Shown: positions 21,601-28,996, numbered from the stretch's first letter. The stretch: 64,000 nucleotides of DNA from Burkholderia pyrrocinia (GCF_018417535.1 NZ_CP070979.1:62001-126000); one strand, 5' to 3'. Numbers and translations are program-made. Notes: a model not told the origin generated them from the sequence alone.

Positions 21601-21749
21601 ATTACCACGGACAGATGGGCGTGGCCGTCGGGATGGGTGGCACGTCCGAGAATGGTCGCTGGCGCGTGAACGGGGGCATCTCGATTTCACCGACGCTCAG
21701 CAAGCCAGACTTTGGTGCGGTCGTGGGCGTTTCGCACACCTTCAATTGA
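15621..21749 (+). CDS. Trimeric autotransporter adhesin (YadA-like)
   Basis: 2042 residues from the ATG at 15621 (GAGGTGG upstream). The N-terminus MNRIYRTVWNDASGCW is the extended signal peptide region of type V proteins, followed by a hydrophobic core ending near VYAQ. Residues of about 80-740 are YadA-head repeats of the AIGxxAxAxGxxSTAxG type. Residues of about 830-1680 consist of a 168-residue unit repeated in tandem, each with a head stretch, a TNVAAGxISSTSTDAVNGSELY neck and a short coiled coil. The last ~80 residues (KAYAGTAAAMAAAGL through GVAVGMGG to GVSHTFN) form the membrane anchor. TAAs of the Burkholderia cepacia complex mediate adhesion, serum resistance and biofilm formation. 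The gene has its own CTGACA-box promoter and is followed by a parvulin gene 98 bp downstream. Confidence 0.95.
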   Translation: MNRIYRTVWNDASGCWNVAAENARGRRKGTLSTRSTRFVAGPIAASIFALGATVMVPDVYAQSYCVSSSGSAQIPSGTQGAGSINCGTTAEAYGNNAIAIGAYAVAGVSGTATIQNGVAIGDGATASGQASMALGYTSTASGDYSMALGYGALATNGEAVSFGYFATASGSSATAVGAVATASGKASSAFGNAARAIADQTTAIGYTAMASGGSATAVGTAALASGVSSTALGEGATASGDEGNALGYHSIASGGASTAIGVIATASSSRATAIGFGAVAAGAQSTAVGNFANATSSTDVAIGYGATASGGATLAAGYLAVASAGYTTALGRQSTASAGGATAVGAVDTASGVNAAAFGTVSTASGTASLAMGYGAQAYGNSSIAEGISAVAGVSGSASSVIGDVAIGASATASGGSSTAVGRISKASGALSSTYGVASTATGTASTAVGYTSKALADNTVAVGENAVAYGTSSVALGQNSISGVSGSSSSVQNTIAIGNFAHATGNISTSIGNGSTASATDSIAMGNTSVATATDAVALGSTSLASGTDSTATGFASTASGASSAAYGTNSKAYGNSSIAEGNGAVAGVSGSPSSVVSDIAIGTGASATGGTSIAMGTTATANSANAVAIGTSAYATGGNAVSIGDANTASGNGAVAIGDPNVASGTGAVALGANNTASAQGAVAIGNLNSATGQGAVALGNSSSATAASALAFGDSAIANQSQSIALGASATAGAQAGDVALGSGSVTSTVVNTTSATLNGVTYSGFAGTNAASTVSVGASGSPRTVTNVAAGRISSTSTDAVNGSELYAVALADQTHDYSVNSTSTGTDTNYNNAGATGSNALASGVSATAAGAAATAVGNGSNASGADSVALGNASTASIGSGVAIGSGAIASANTGDVALGAGSTTSTVVNTTSATINGVTYSGFAGTNATSTVSVGASGSPRTVTNVAAGQISSTSTDAVNGSELYSVANTLTSDIAAAQTHDYSVNSTSTGTDTNYNNAGATGSNALASGVSATAAGAAATAVGNGSNASGADSVALGNASTASIGSGVAIGSGAIASANTGDVALGAGSTTSTVVNTTSATINGVTYSGFAGTNATSTVSVGASGSPRTVTNVAAGQISSTSTDAVNGSELYSVANTLTSDIAAAQTHDYSVNSTSTGTDTNYNNAGATGSNALASGVSATAAGAAATAVGNGSNASGASSVALGNASTASIGSGVAIGSGAIASANTGDVALGAGSTTSTVVNTTSATINGVTYSGFAGTNATSTVSVGASGSPRTVTNVAAGQISSTSTDAVNGSELYSVANTLTSDIAAAQTHDYSVNSTSTGTDTNYNNAGATGSNALASGVSATAAGAAATAVGNGSNASGAGSVALGNASTASIGSGVAIGSGAIASANTGDVALGAGSTTSTVVNTTSATINGVTYSGFAGTNATSTVSVGASGSPRTVTNVAAGQISSTSTDAVNGSELYSVANTLTSDIAAAQTHDYSVNSTSTGTDTNYNNAGATGSNALASGVSATAAGAAATAVGNGSNASGAGSVALGNASTASIGSGVAIGSGAIASANTGDVALGAGSTTSAVVNTTSATINGVTYSGFAGTNATSTVSVGASGSPRTVTNVAAGQISSTSTDAVNGSELYSVANTLTSDIAAAQTHDYSVNSTSTGTDTNYNNAGATGSNALASGVSATAAGVAATAVGNGSNASGADSVALGSAASATTSGGVALGAGSVADRAAGTYTDPITHNSFTTAMGAVSVGASGSLRQITNVAPGTQSTDAVNLSQLEAAVSSLTGSIESVASTASGSSSSGSTSSGSTSSTSTDPYVTANVSSYTAPSSTGSDALAVGNSAVASGSSSTAVGNGSSATGSSSTAVGNGSSATGSSSTALGNGAVATAANSVALGAGSVASEANTVSVGSVGDERRITNVAPGINGTDAVNVNQLKAGLGNLENQISGNLNKAYAGTAAAMAAAGLRFDDRPGKYSAAAATGYYHGQMGVAVGMGGTSENGRWRVNGGISISPTLSKPDFGAVVGVSHTFN
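18122..20641 (+). repeat. 504-bp tandem repeat, five contiguous units, inside the TAA
   Basis: The segment starting AACTACAACAACGCC recurs at 18122, 18626, 19130, 19634, 20138 and 20642, an exact 504-bp spacing. Units differ by only a few substitutions (for example GAC, AGC or GGC in the SGADS/SGASS/SGAGS position). A diverged unit lies before (from about 17840) and a partial unit after. Each encodes 168 residues, so unit number can change without breaking the frame. Confidence 0.97.
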
Positions 21750-21847
21750 ACGCACGGCGGCGTCAGATGAAACATTGCATGGCAGCATTCGCGATGCTCG
21801 GTCTCGCGACCGCCTCGATACATGAACGAGTCTGAAAGGAGAATCAC

Positions 21848-22693
21848 ATGGAAAACCGGATGTCGAAAAAATGGAGCGGGGTACTGGCGGCGCTGCTGGT
21901 GGCTGGCGTACCTGTCGCGGGATCGTGCGCGGAAGCGAATGCGGGCGGGCAGGCGGTGATTGCGCGGGTGAACGGCGCGCCGCTGACGAAAGCGCAACTC
22001 GATCTCGCGATGCGGCTCTCCGGCCTGCCGGACAACGATGCGGCTCGCGCGGCGCTGAAGAAGGATCTGATCGCCGGTGAAGTGGTTCGGCAGGTGGCCG
22101 ACAAGGCGCAATACGGCAAGCGCGCCGAAGTCGTCGAGGCGGCGAAGAGTGCGACGGCGCGCGCGGAAAGCGAGCTGTATCTGCGCGACAACGTGCATCC
22201 GGCGGCGGTGACCGATGCGCAGGTCAAGGCGCGCTACGACGCGATCGTCGCGAGCCTGGGCGAGAAGGAGTTCAAGACGCGCATCATCAGCGTGAAGGAC
22301 GATGCGACGGCCAGTGTCGTGCTGGACAAGCTCAAGAGTGGTGCAGGGTTCGAGAACCTGGCGCGGCAATACAGCGAGGCGTCCAACAAAAACGCGGGCG
22401 GCGACCTCGGTTGGGTCAGCTTCAAGACGCCGGTGCAGGAGGGCAAGACGGCCGGGTTGCCGCTGGATCTCGCGCGTGCGATCGCCGATCTGCCGGCCGG
22501 CGGGACGACCAAGGCGCCGGTGATCGTCGACGGTAGCCGGATCATCGTGCGAGTCGAGGAAGCGCGTCCGACGCAGGTGCCGGCGTATGAACAGGCCAAG
22601 GGCCCGATCCGGCAACAGCTCGAGGCGGTGGAGCGGAAGCAGGCGACCGACGCGCTGGTTTCGAAACTGGTGGGGCAGGCCAACGTTCAGTAA
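21848..22693 (+). CDS. Periplasmic parvulin-type peptidyl-prolyl isomerase
   Basis: 281 residues from the ATG at 21848 (GGAGA upstream). An N-terminal signal (WSGVLAALLVAGVPVAG) is followed by a SurA/PrsA-like N-terminal helical domain (VNGAPLTKAQLDLAM) and a PpiC parvulin domain at about residues 135-235 (FKTRIISVKDD, LARQYSEASNKNAGGDLGWVS). Such enzymes catalyse proline cis-trans isomerisation and act as chaperones for outer-membrane proteins crossing the periplasm. Position directly behind the TAA suggests help in folding or insertion of the adhesin, but the TAA-specific role is inference. It has no box of its own and probably shares the TAA transcript. Confidence 0.85.
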   Translation: MENRMSKKWSGVLAALLVAGVPVAGSCAEANAGGQAVIARVNGAPLTKAQLDLAMRLSGLPDNDAARAALKKDLIAGEVVRQVADKAQYGKRAEVVEAAKSATARAESELYLRDNVHPAAVTDAQVKARYDAIVASLGEKEFKTRIISVKDDATASVVLDKLKSGAGFENLARQYSEASNKNAGGDLGWVSFKTPVQEGKTAGLPLDLARAIADLPAGGTTKAPVIVDGSRIIVRVEEARPTQVPAYEQAKGPIRQQLEAVERKQATDALVSKLVGQANVQ

Positions 22694-22714
22694 CCCCGCA
22701 AATTGCCCGCGCGA

Positions 22715-22831
22715 CGCCTTCCAGAATCGCGGTCGATTACCGCGCTGCACGAGCATCTCCTGCGACCGATTCAAGTTGTCGGAGCATTGGTCATTCTGGT
22801 CGGGGTCTGGCTGGTCACCCGTTCCGCATAA
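22715..22831 (+). pseudogene. C-terminal fragment of an EamA/DMT-type transporter
   Basis: A short open frame ends ALHEHLLRPIQVVGALVIL then VGVWLVTRSA and stop TAA at 22829-22831. That pattern (amphipathic loop, then a final membrane helix and a basic end) is typical of the last helix of EamA-type drug/metabolite transporters. Nothing upstream continues it, because the parvulin stop is close by. Likely a rearrangement remnant. Confidence 0.4.
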
Positions 22832-23158
22832 ACAAAGCGAAAAACGTGCTTCCGCATCGATGGATTCGTGCTCACGCCAGCCCCCGGCGTGGTCCGTCTC
22901 ATTCGTTTCTCCTACGAGAAGCTTCGCGGTATCCGGAAGGCCGCATTCCCGACACACGACGGTGAATGAACAAGGCCACGAGCAAATGGAGCATGTCACG
23001 AGCCAGGACGTATCGATGCAGATCGTCCCGGCCGACGTCCCGGCGAAAGCGACGTCGTGCTCGACATCAAGCGCGACAAGCCGATCGGCGGCCGCTACAC
23101 GGTACGCGGGTTCGACCGCGAGAGGATGCGTGCAGCGGCGCGCGATTTCTACCGGATG
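22832..23158. other. Stretch with a possible short protein fragment
   Basis: A plus-strand frame around 23050-23165 reads LDIKRDKPIGGRYTVRGF and RERMRAAARDFYRML, which looks like real protein but has no convincing start and runs into the antisense of the next gene. I do not recognise it; it may be another relic. Confidence 0.3.
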
Positions 23159-24988
23159 CTACATGTGGCCAGACGGATGCGTATCGATGAGCGCCCGGCC
23201 GCGCTTGCTCAACACGGTGAGATCGGCACGCAGCCGGTCGAGCACCGATCGCCACTCTCCGTAGCGGGCCTGGCGATAGAGCCGCGTGGTTGGATACCAC
23301 GGGCTGTCGTTGCGTTCGAGCATCCAGACCCAGTGCGGATTCACGTCCAGCAACAACCACGTCGGTATGCCGAGTGCGCCGGATAGGTGCGCGACAGATG
23401 TACATACCGTGATCACGAGATCGAGATTGCACACGAGCGCAGCCGTGTCGTCGAACGTTTGCAGCGCGTCTGCGTGATCGACGAGCGCGAGTCCCGCTTC
23501 GCGCGCTTGCATGACTTCGGCGTGAGCGTCCAGTTGCAGGTTGTGGAACTCGATGTTCGGCAGTGCGGCGAAGGCATCCGCGTACGCGACGCTGCTCACC
23601 GAGCGCAGCGGGTTTCGCTGATGCGTGCGGTTGCCGGTCCAGACCAGGCCGACCTTGAGCGTGCCGGTGTGTGACAGGCGCTCGCGCCAGTGCGCGACGC
23701 GTTCCGTGTCTGCCGTCAGATACGGAACGCGCCGAGGCAGCGTTTCCAGCGTGATCCCGAGCATGAGCGGCAGGCTGCACAGCGGCAGGTGATAGTCGAA
23801 CGGCGGCAGTGGGCGCATGTCGTGCGGAACGATGTGATCTGCACAGGCGGCGAGGCTGCGCGAGAACAGCGGCAGCAGGTCGGCGAAGCAGCAGTAGACG
23901 AGCCGGCCGCCTTCCCGCCTGACGCGTTCGGCGATCATCGGCACGAACCGGACGAACTGCAGCGCGTCGCCGAAGCCCTGTTCACCCCAGACGAACAGCG
24001 TCTTGCCGGCGAGAGGCTGGCCTTGCCACTGCGGCCGGTCGATGCGGTGATGCCTGCCGCGCAACTCGGGCGCTCCGGCCCATCTAGCCTCGTGATTGAT
24101 CCAGCCGTTGTGGTAGTCGCCGTGGACGAGCTGCATCATCGCCAGCGACCAGGCGGTGCCGGGCCGGTCCGGCGCACCGCGCGCCGCGTGTTCAGTCACT
24201 GCTCGCGCCTCGTTCCAGCACTGCAGTTCCTTCAATGCGTTCGCCCGTGCTTGCAGGGCGTTCGAAAAATCAGGTGCGAGCGCGCACGCGCGTTCGGCCG
24301 CGATCAGGCTGGCCTCGGGGGCGCGGCATTTCAGATGCAGGTTGGCCAGGTTCGTCCACGCGAATGCATGATTCGGCTCTCGCGAGATCACGTCCTCGAG
24401 CATCGGCCTGGCCGTGTCGTACCCGCCGAGATCGACGTGGGCGGCCGCCAGATTGTTTGCCAGCATGGGCAGCAGGGGATCGAGCGCCATCGCGCGGCGA
24501 TACGCTTCGACTGCCGCGGCGTGCGCGCCTTGCTGCTGATGTGCGAGCCCGAGCTTGAACCAGTTGTCGGCGCGATCGGGGGCGCACTCGCACAAGCGTG
24601 CGGCAACGAAGGATGCCTGCCCGATATGCCCGCATCGAAGGAGCACATCGAACCATTCGTCGAGCCAGTCGATCGCGTTGGGACGTGCTTGCCAAGCCCG
24701 GTTGTACCAGGGCAGAGCGGCGGGCGCGCCCGCCGTCGCATTCGCGAGCCGCGCCATTTCCACGAGCGGGAGTTCGGCTTCCGGCGACGCATCGAGCGCC
24801 CGGTCGAGCGCTTCGCGCGCATCGGCGTGGCGACCCCGCAGACGCAGCAGATGCGCGAGGCACGCGAGCGCGTCGTGATCGTCGGGCATCGCGGCGCGCC
24901 ATGCGTCGATTGCGCATGCCGCGGCGATCAGATCGCAACGGCGGAAAAGGGACTGCACGTGCAACAGAGTGAGGAGGTTTTCCGTCAT
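23159..24988 (-). CDS. TPR-containing glycosyltransferase-like protein
   Basis: 609 residues from the ATG at 24988. The first ~300 residues are TPR helices (for example WFKLGLAHQQQGAHAAAVEAY, split here as WFKLGLAHQQQG and AVEAYRRAMALDP). Residues of about 310-590 resemble GT-B transferases of the GT9/GT41 type: GWINHEARW, WGEQGFGDALQFVRF, LKVGLVWTGN, then the donor-site part VCNLDLVITVCTSVAHLSG and WMLERNDSPWYPTTRLYRQ. Such proteins transfer a sugar to proteins or glycans in the cytoplasm. Being divergent from a TAA relic and OmpA gene and close to a Ser/Thr-rich adhesin, it may glycosylate the TAA; that is inference. A CTGACA box lies upstream at 25135-25150 in the matching orientation. Confidence 0.75.
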   Translation of the reverse strand: MTENLLTLLHVQSLFRRCDLIAAACAIDAWRAAMPDDHDALACLAHLLRLRGRHADAREALDRALDASPEAELPLVEMARLANATAGAPAALPWYNRAWQARPNAIDWLDEWFDVLLRCGHIGQASFVAARLCECAPDRADNWFKLGLAHQQQGAHAAAVEAYRRAMALDPLLPMLANNLAAAHVDLGGYDTARPMLEDVISREPNHAFAWTNLANLHLKCRAPEASLIAAERACALAPDFSNALQARANALKELQCWNEARAVTEHAARGAPDRPGTAWSLAMMQLVHGDYHNGWINHEARWAGAPELRGRHHRIDRPQWQGQPLAGKTLFVWGEQGFGDALQFVRFVPMIAERVRREGGRLVYCCFADLLPLFSRSLAACADHIVPHDMRPLPPFDYHLPLCSLPLMLGITLETLPRRVPYLTADTERVAHWRERLSHTGTLKVGLVWTGNRTHQRNPLRSVSSVAYADAFAALPNIEFHNLQLDAHAEVMQAREAGLALVDHADALQTFDDTAALVCNLDLVITVCTSVAHLSGALGIPTWLLLDVNPHWVWMLERNDSPWYPTTRLYRQARYGEWRSVLDRLRADLTVLSKRGRALIDTHPSGHM

Positions 24989-25107
24989 GAGTGCTTCGCG
25001 GGACTAGGGGCGACGTCAGATCGATCGGGCGCGAGCCTGGTATGACGAATCGTGCTCGACGAGCGGCCGCGTGAAATTCGGCCGTGAGTCTTGCCGATGA
25101 TATGCGC

Positions 25108-25150
25108 GGATGTCGACCGTGTTCACCGTAAGAATGTCAGGCGTTGTCAG
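25108..25150 (-). promoter_or_regulatory. CTGACA box upstream of the glycosyltransferase
   Basis: On the minus strand CTGACA at 25150-25145 and 25140-25135, period 10. The hexamer 21 bp further is ACATCC, a poor -10, so this member is less certain than the others. Confidence 0.55.
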
Positions 25151-25310
25151 GCCGGCTCCATACGTTCGAACTTTTTCCTTAGACTCTGCCGACGCGCTCA
25201 TGCGGGGTGCAGCAGTCGGCGAGCGAGAATCTGGCGAGATGGCCATCGACTGAACTGCCTGAGTCGCCAGACGGCGCATGCGGAACGATATGCGATAGCC
25301 AGCGGAATGC

Positions 25311-25353
25311 CTGACACGTCCTGACAGTTGTTCAGGCTGGCGTGGCGCTCGGG
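25311..25353 (+). promoter_or_regulatory. CTGACA box whose -10 has been deleted
   Basis: CTGACA at 25311-25316 and 25321-25326. Twenty-one bases further the hexamer is CTCGGG, already within the TAA relic, so the deletion that removed the TAA also removed its -10 and leader. The box now lies 159 bp before the OmpA start at 25485. Confidence 0.65.
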
Positions 25354-25467
25354 CTCGGAGGAGCGTCGGAAAACGGCCGGCGCGTCAACGGCGGCGTTAC
25401 CGTCTCGCCGACACTCGGCAAGCCGGATTTTGGCGCCGCGGTGGGTGTATCTCATACGTTCAACTGA
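25336..25467 (+). pseudogene. Trimeric autotransporter relic (last ~43 codons of the anchor)
   Basis: The frame reads GVALGLGGASENGRRVNGG, then VTVSPTLGKPDFGAAVGV and SHTFN, stop TGA at 25465-25467. It is nearly the same as the end of the intact TAA (GVAVGMGGTSENGR... GVSHTFN). No start, head, stalk or upper anchor remains: the relic begins within 10 bp of the CTGACA box. A large in-cis deletion between promoter and anchor is the simplest reading. Confidence 0.85.
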
Positions 25468-25484
25468 CTATGCAGAGGCTGCAA

Positions 25485-26342
25485 ATGACAGATCCGATCC
25501 GATTTCTGACCGGTGTGCCGATTGCGAAAGTCGGCCGCGCGAGACGGGCCATGCAGGTGCTCGCCGTGACGATTGCAGCGCTGGCCGGCTCGGTGTCCGC
25601 GCATGCGGACGACGCTGGCGTGACGTTTCCGGAGCGCGACGAAGCGTGGCTGAAGGAAGGGACGTTTCCGAACGTCGACAATCTGCGGCAGATGATGCCC
25701 GGGCTGTCAAAGGACCAGGTCTATGCGCTGCTGCAGGAGCCGCACTTCTCGGAAGGCTTCTTCGGCGTGCGCAAGTGGAACTACATTTTCAACTTCCGAA
25801 CGGGTAAGGGCAACGAGTACATCACGTGCCAGTACCAGATCGTCTACGACGGCAACGCTCAGGTGAAGAGCACGCACTGGAAGGAGCACGAGTGTGATGC
25901 GTTGGTGGCTCAGGCATCGGCGGCGCCGGCGGCTGCCGCGCCCACGGTGTCGGAGCATTTCGCGGTGAACGACGACGTGCTGTTCGCGTTCGACCGTTCG
26001 TCGCTGAATGATTTGCTGCCTGGCGGACAAACGGCGCTGGACGATATCGCGGAACGGCTGAACGGCGGCTATCGGAACCTGAAGTCGGTGACGATCATCG
26101 GGCATGCGGACCGGATCGGGCCGGATGCGCATAACCAGGAACTGTCGCTGGCGCGGGCGCAGACGGTGCGCGATTACCTCGTGGCGAAGGGCTTGCCGCG
26201 CAATCCGGTGGTGGTAGCGGGGGCGGGCAGCACGACCCCGGTGACGAACGGGTGCCCGGCGGGCAAGACGGTCGAGGCGATTCGGTGCTTGCAGCCGGAC
26301 CGTCGGGTGACGATCGATGTCGCCGGGGAAAAGCGCGATTGA
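25485..26342 (+). CDS. BamE-like/OmpA two-domain outer-membrane-associated protein (copy 1)
   Basis: 285 residues. The ATG at 25485 is preferred over 25470 because it aligns with the ATG of the copy at 40929 (both 30 bp before the shared segment) and has AGAGG upstream. A signal peptide (VLAVTIAALAGSVSAHA) is followed by a SmpA/OmlA(BamE)-like domain at about residues 45-130 (LRQMMPGLSKDQVYALLQE, WNYIFNFRTG) and an OmpA C-terminal peptidoglycan-binding domain at about 150-280 (VLFAFDRSS, IGHADRIGPDAHNQELSLARAQ, LQPDRRVTIDV). It presumably links envelope layers near the adhesins. It follows a TAA relic, so TAA and OmpA were probably once one operon. It is nearly identical to the gene at 40929. 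Confidence 0.88.
   Translation: MTDPIRFLTGVPIAKVGRARRAMQVLAVTIAALAGSVSAHADDAGVTFPERDEAWLKEGTFPNVDNLRQMMPGLSKDQVYALLQEPHFSEGFFGVRKWNYIFNFRTGKGNEYITCQYQIVYDGNAQVKSTHWKEHECDALVAQASAAPAAAAPTVSEHFAVNDDVLFAFDRSSLNDLLPGGQTALDDIAERLNGGYRNLKSVTIIGHADRIGPDAHNQELSLARAQTVRDYLVAKGLPRNPVVVAGAGSTTPVTNGCPAGKTVEAIRCLQPDRRVTIDVAGEKRD
25515..26337 (+). repeat. 823-bp near-identical direct repeat, copy A
   Basis: Bases 25515-26337 match 40959-41781 with only scattered single-base differences and no length change. Sequence similarity drops sharply at both ends, inside the two OmpA genes. Confidence 0.95.
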
Positions 26343-26589
26343 CACCGATACCAATGCGGGGACGTCGGGGCGCGATCGCTGCTGCCTCCGCTATTGCTGC
26401 CCGATCATCCTCAGACATCCCATGCCTCGGGCTCCAGGATCGGCAGCCTTGCGTTCCACGGTTGTTCACTGATGCCTGGCGAGGCCGCCCGCCAAGTACT
26501 GGCAGTCGACTGGCGGGATGCCAAGTGCAGCGCCGCAATAGAAGCGCGAGAAGTCAAAGCCGTCGCAATCTTTTTTGAACCGCCCTCTT

Positions 26590-27231
26590 ATGAACAGATT
26601 GACGAGATTGACTCTTGTTGCATCGGTTGCTGCTCTGACTACAGCCGCGCAGGCGCAACCCGCATCATCAACCCGGCAGCCAACTCCCGATAACTGGGCA
26701 GATGGCACTGGCACAGGTGTCTGGATGAACGGGACAAATGAGCTGTGCTGGCGCGATGCATCATGGACCCCCGCAACTGCGGACGCGCGGTGCGATGGAG
26801 CGCTGGATGCGCCACAGCGGCGCTCGGAAGGCCCGCCGCCTATGACGACGGATGCTGACCATCCATCGATTCAGGCCGACGCACTGTTCGACTTCGATAA
26901 ATCCGCGCTGAAGCCCCATGGGAAGGAAAAGCTGGACGAGCTGGCTGGCAGGCTCTCAACGGTGAATCTGGAGGTCGTTGTTGTAACTGGCTACACCGAC
27001 CGCACGGGCGCAGTAGCATACAACGACGGCTTGTCGTTACGTCGCGCGCTGGCCGTCAAGGCGTACCTGGTGAGCAAGGGGGTACCTGCGGGACGAATTT
27101 ATGCGGAGGGAAAAGGTTCGCGAAATCCGATTACGGCGGGCTGCAACGACAAGAGCCACATGAAGCTTATTGCGTGCCTTGCCCCGGATCGTCGGGTGGA
27201 AGTCGAAGTCGTTGGCACGATCAGGCGGTAG
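26590..27231 (+). CDS. OmpA-family protein, divergent paralogue
   Basis: 213 residues from the ATG at 26590; an in-frame TTG at 26575 is an alternative. A signal peptide (LTLVASVAALTTAAQA) precedes a short Trp-containing segment (GVWMNGTNELCWRDASW) typical of small OmpA-type proteins, then an OmpA C-terminal domain (ALFDFDKSALKPHGKEKL, VTGYTDRTGAVAYNDGLSLRR, CLAPDRRVEVEVVG). It would bind peptidoglycan through the conserved Asp/Arg pair. No good ribosome binding site is seen: a sequence like the IS5 end at 27963 lies directly before the start, so its natural upstream region may have been replaced. Confidence 0.82.
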   Translation: MNRLTRLTLVASVAALTTAAQAQPASSTRQPTPDNWADGTGTGVWMNGTNELCWRDASWTPATADARCDGALDAPQRRSEGPPPMTTDADHPSIQADALFDFDKSALKPHGKEKLDELAGRLSTVNLEVVVVTGYTDRTGAVAYNDGLSLRRALAVKAYLVSKGVPAGRIYAEGKGSRNPITAGCNDKSHMKLIACLAPDRRVEVEVVGTIRR

Positions 27232-27446
27232 GCGCAACTGCGCTGATCACGCTCGGTCGCGCAGGAGTGTTTGCGACGAATGCTAGTGGTTAGCGGTTCT
27301 CTTCACCAACAAGACCATGCGTCGCATCAGCTTCCGTCGGATCCGATCGCGGCATTTGCCAACAGTGACCGTGGCGTGCGTGAGCAGCAACAATATCAAA
27401 CAGCTTCAAGCCGCCCCCGTAAGGCGAAGGTCGTTCGGCAGAAAGT

Positions 27447-27963
27447 GAAAGGCCAGTTCAAAAAGGCCGCTCAGTCCGGCTGAAGCTGTTCCAGCAGACG
27501 AGTGAACAGGCTAGTTTTAGGAATGCTTCGTGAATGTCGGATCGGCGTTCGAAGCGAATGCGAAGCCGGCGGAAGCCATGGAGCCACGAGTGAGTCCGTT
27601 CGACGCCCCGCGGAATTTGCCCAGGCCGCTGTCGTGTTCGGTGCGGTGCCTGGCGATGACCGGTCCGATGTCGCGCTCGCGAAGTCGGCCGCGATGCGAG
27701 TCGGAATCGTAGCCACGATCGGCGTAGATGACCTTGGGCTCGCGAAGCGGTCGGCACGCGCGTGCCGCGAATCGACGGAATCGCGTCGACCAGCGACAGC
27801 AGTTGCGCGACATCGTTGCGGTTCGCGCCGGTCAGGATCGCGCTGACAGGAACGCCGTTCACCTCTACGAGGACGTGGTGTTTGGACCCTGGCCGTGCGC
27901 GATCGGTGGGGTTCGTTGGAAAGTAAACAGCCCTTCCGGGCTCTTTTTTGAACTGACCTTTTA
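27447..27963 (-). mobile_element. Internally deleted IS5-family element
   Basis: Inverted ends AAAGGCCAGTTCAAAAA (27448-27464) and, on the other strand, AAAAGGTCAGTTCAAAAAA (from 27962 down) bound about 515 bp. Between them, minus-strand frames encode the second half of an IS5-type DDE transposase: RARPGSKHHVLVEVNG and LTGANRND, then in another frame KVIYADRGYDSDSHR, and back in the first VERTHSWLHGFRRLRIRFERR. The N-terminal half is gone and two frameshifts break the rest, so only an external transposase could move it. Confidence 0.78.
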
Positions 27964-28077
27964 GGAGAAGACGGCAGCGATCGAACGCGACGCTTGTGCG
28001 ATTCGTGTCGCCGATCGGCACCGAATCGCGGGACGGGATAGTGCATCGGATTCCGAGCATCGGCGCGGCATCGCGAC

Positions 28078-28120
28078 CTGACACGTTCTGACAGACATTC
28101 GTCGCTGCCAGTCCTAGACT
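28078..28120 (+). promoter_or_regulatory. CTGACA-box promoter of the atypical response regulator
   Basis: CTGACA at 28078-28083 and 28088-28093, 21 bp, then TAGACT at 28115-28120. Predicted transcription start is about 28127, leaving an ~82-nt leader before the ATG at 28209. Confidence 0.75.
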
Positions 28121-28208
28121 GGGCACTTCATCATCGACTGCTTTCCCGATTGGGCATGCTCTTTCGTGCACCCGATTCCGGGGGCGCAGCCGGATACCCT
28201 CGTTTGCC

Positions 28209-28973
28209 ATGAACATTGCAATCCTCGAGACCGAGGTCGGCGTGCTCGATCGCGCGCTGGCCGACCTGTCGTTCGCCGGGCACTTCTGTCTGGGCGTGTC
28301 AGACGATCATGGCCTCAAATTCCTGCTCGACGACGTATCTATCGACGTTGTGATCCTGAACTGGGAGGCGCCGGATATCGTCCGATACGACACGTTGCGT
28401 TGGTTGTCTCGTGCGTATCCGGCGATCCGCGTCGTGCTGTGCGTCACGCAACAGACGGCCGAGTGCGACATCGTGCGCGGCCTCGATAGCGGTGCCGACG
28501 TCTACATCGAAAAGCCGCCAGGCAACGCGGAATCGCTGGCACGGATCACTGCTTTGGGCCGTCACATCAAGCCGTATCCGGACGGCGACACGGAGCAGGT
28601 CGTCTTCGGCGAGTACCGCTTCGACAAGCATAACCGCAGCGTGCAGGTGCGCGGTCGGCCGGTGACATTGACGCCGAAGGAGTTCGACCTCGCGCTCCTG
28701 CTCTTCAGGAACCTCTCCGAGACAATCAGCCGGCATCGCATTGCGACAGCCGTCTGGCATAACGACGCCATGACGAAATCGCGATCCGTCGGCACGCATG
28801 TTTGCGCGCTTCGCAAGAAGCTCGGCTTGCATCCGGAGAACGGCTATCGCGTGACATCGCTCCCTCGTTGGGGCTATCGGCTGGATCCCGTCGACCGGAA
28901 GCAAGGTCGCCCAGCCTGCTGGAGCCTCGAAGCGATGACCCGGACTACCGTCGACATCGCGGACAGCCGATGA
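28209..28973 (+). CDS. OmpR-type response regulator with pseudo-receiver domain (RR1)
   Basis: 254 residues. The receiver-like domain (residues 1-115) has lost the phosphorylation pocket: the usual acidic pair is ILETE, and the phospho-acceptor Asp is Asn (VVILNWEAP). The conserved Thr (CVTQQ) and Lys (YIEKPP) remain. Residues of about 130-230 are a winged helix (LTPKEFDLALLLFRN, SRSVGTHVCALRKKLG, WGYRL). It resembles the regulator at 42029 (WEAPDI in the same place) and, in the DNA-binding part, the canonical one at 47323. A phosphorylation-independent or signal-blind regulator that binds the CTGACA box is my inference; its own promoter carries the box, so autoregulation is likely. Confidence 0.85.
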   Translation: MNIAILETEVGVLDRALADLSFAGHFCLGVSDDHGLKFLLDDVSIDVVILNWEAPDIVRYDTLRWLSRAYPAIRVVLCVTQQTAECDIVRGLDSGADVYIEKPPGNAESLARITALGRHIKPYPDGDTEQVVFGEYRFDKHNRSVQVRGRPVTLTPKEFDLALLLFRNLSETISRHRIATAVWHNDAMTKSRSVGTHVCALRKKLGLHPENGYRVTSLPRWGYRLDPVDRKQGRPACWSLEAMTRTTVDIADSR

Positions 28974-28996
28974 CCTCGACCCGGAATGGCCTCCGA

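Noticed and set aside
17301..21608. A 1435-codon open frame antisense to the TAA, with repeats
   Set aside because: Its repeats are only the complement of the 504-bp units; no protein family or ribosome binding site.
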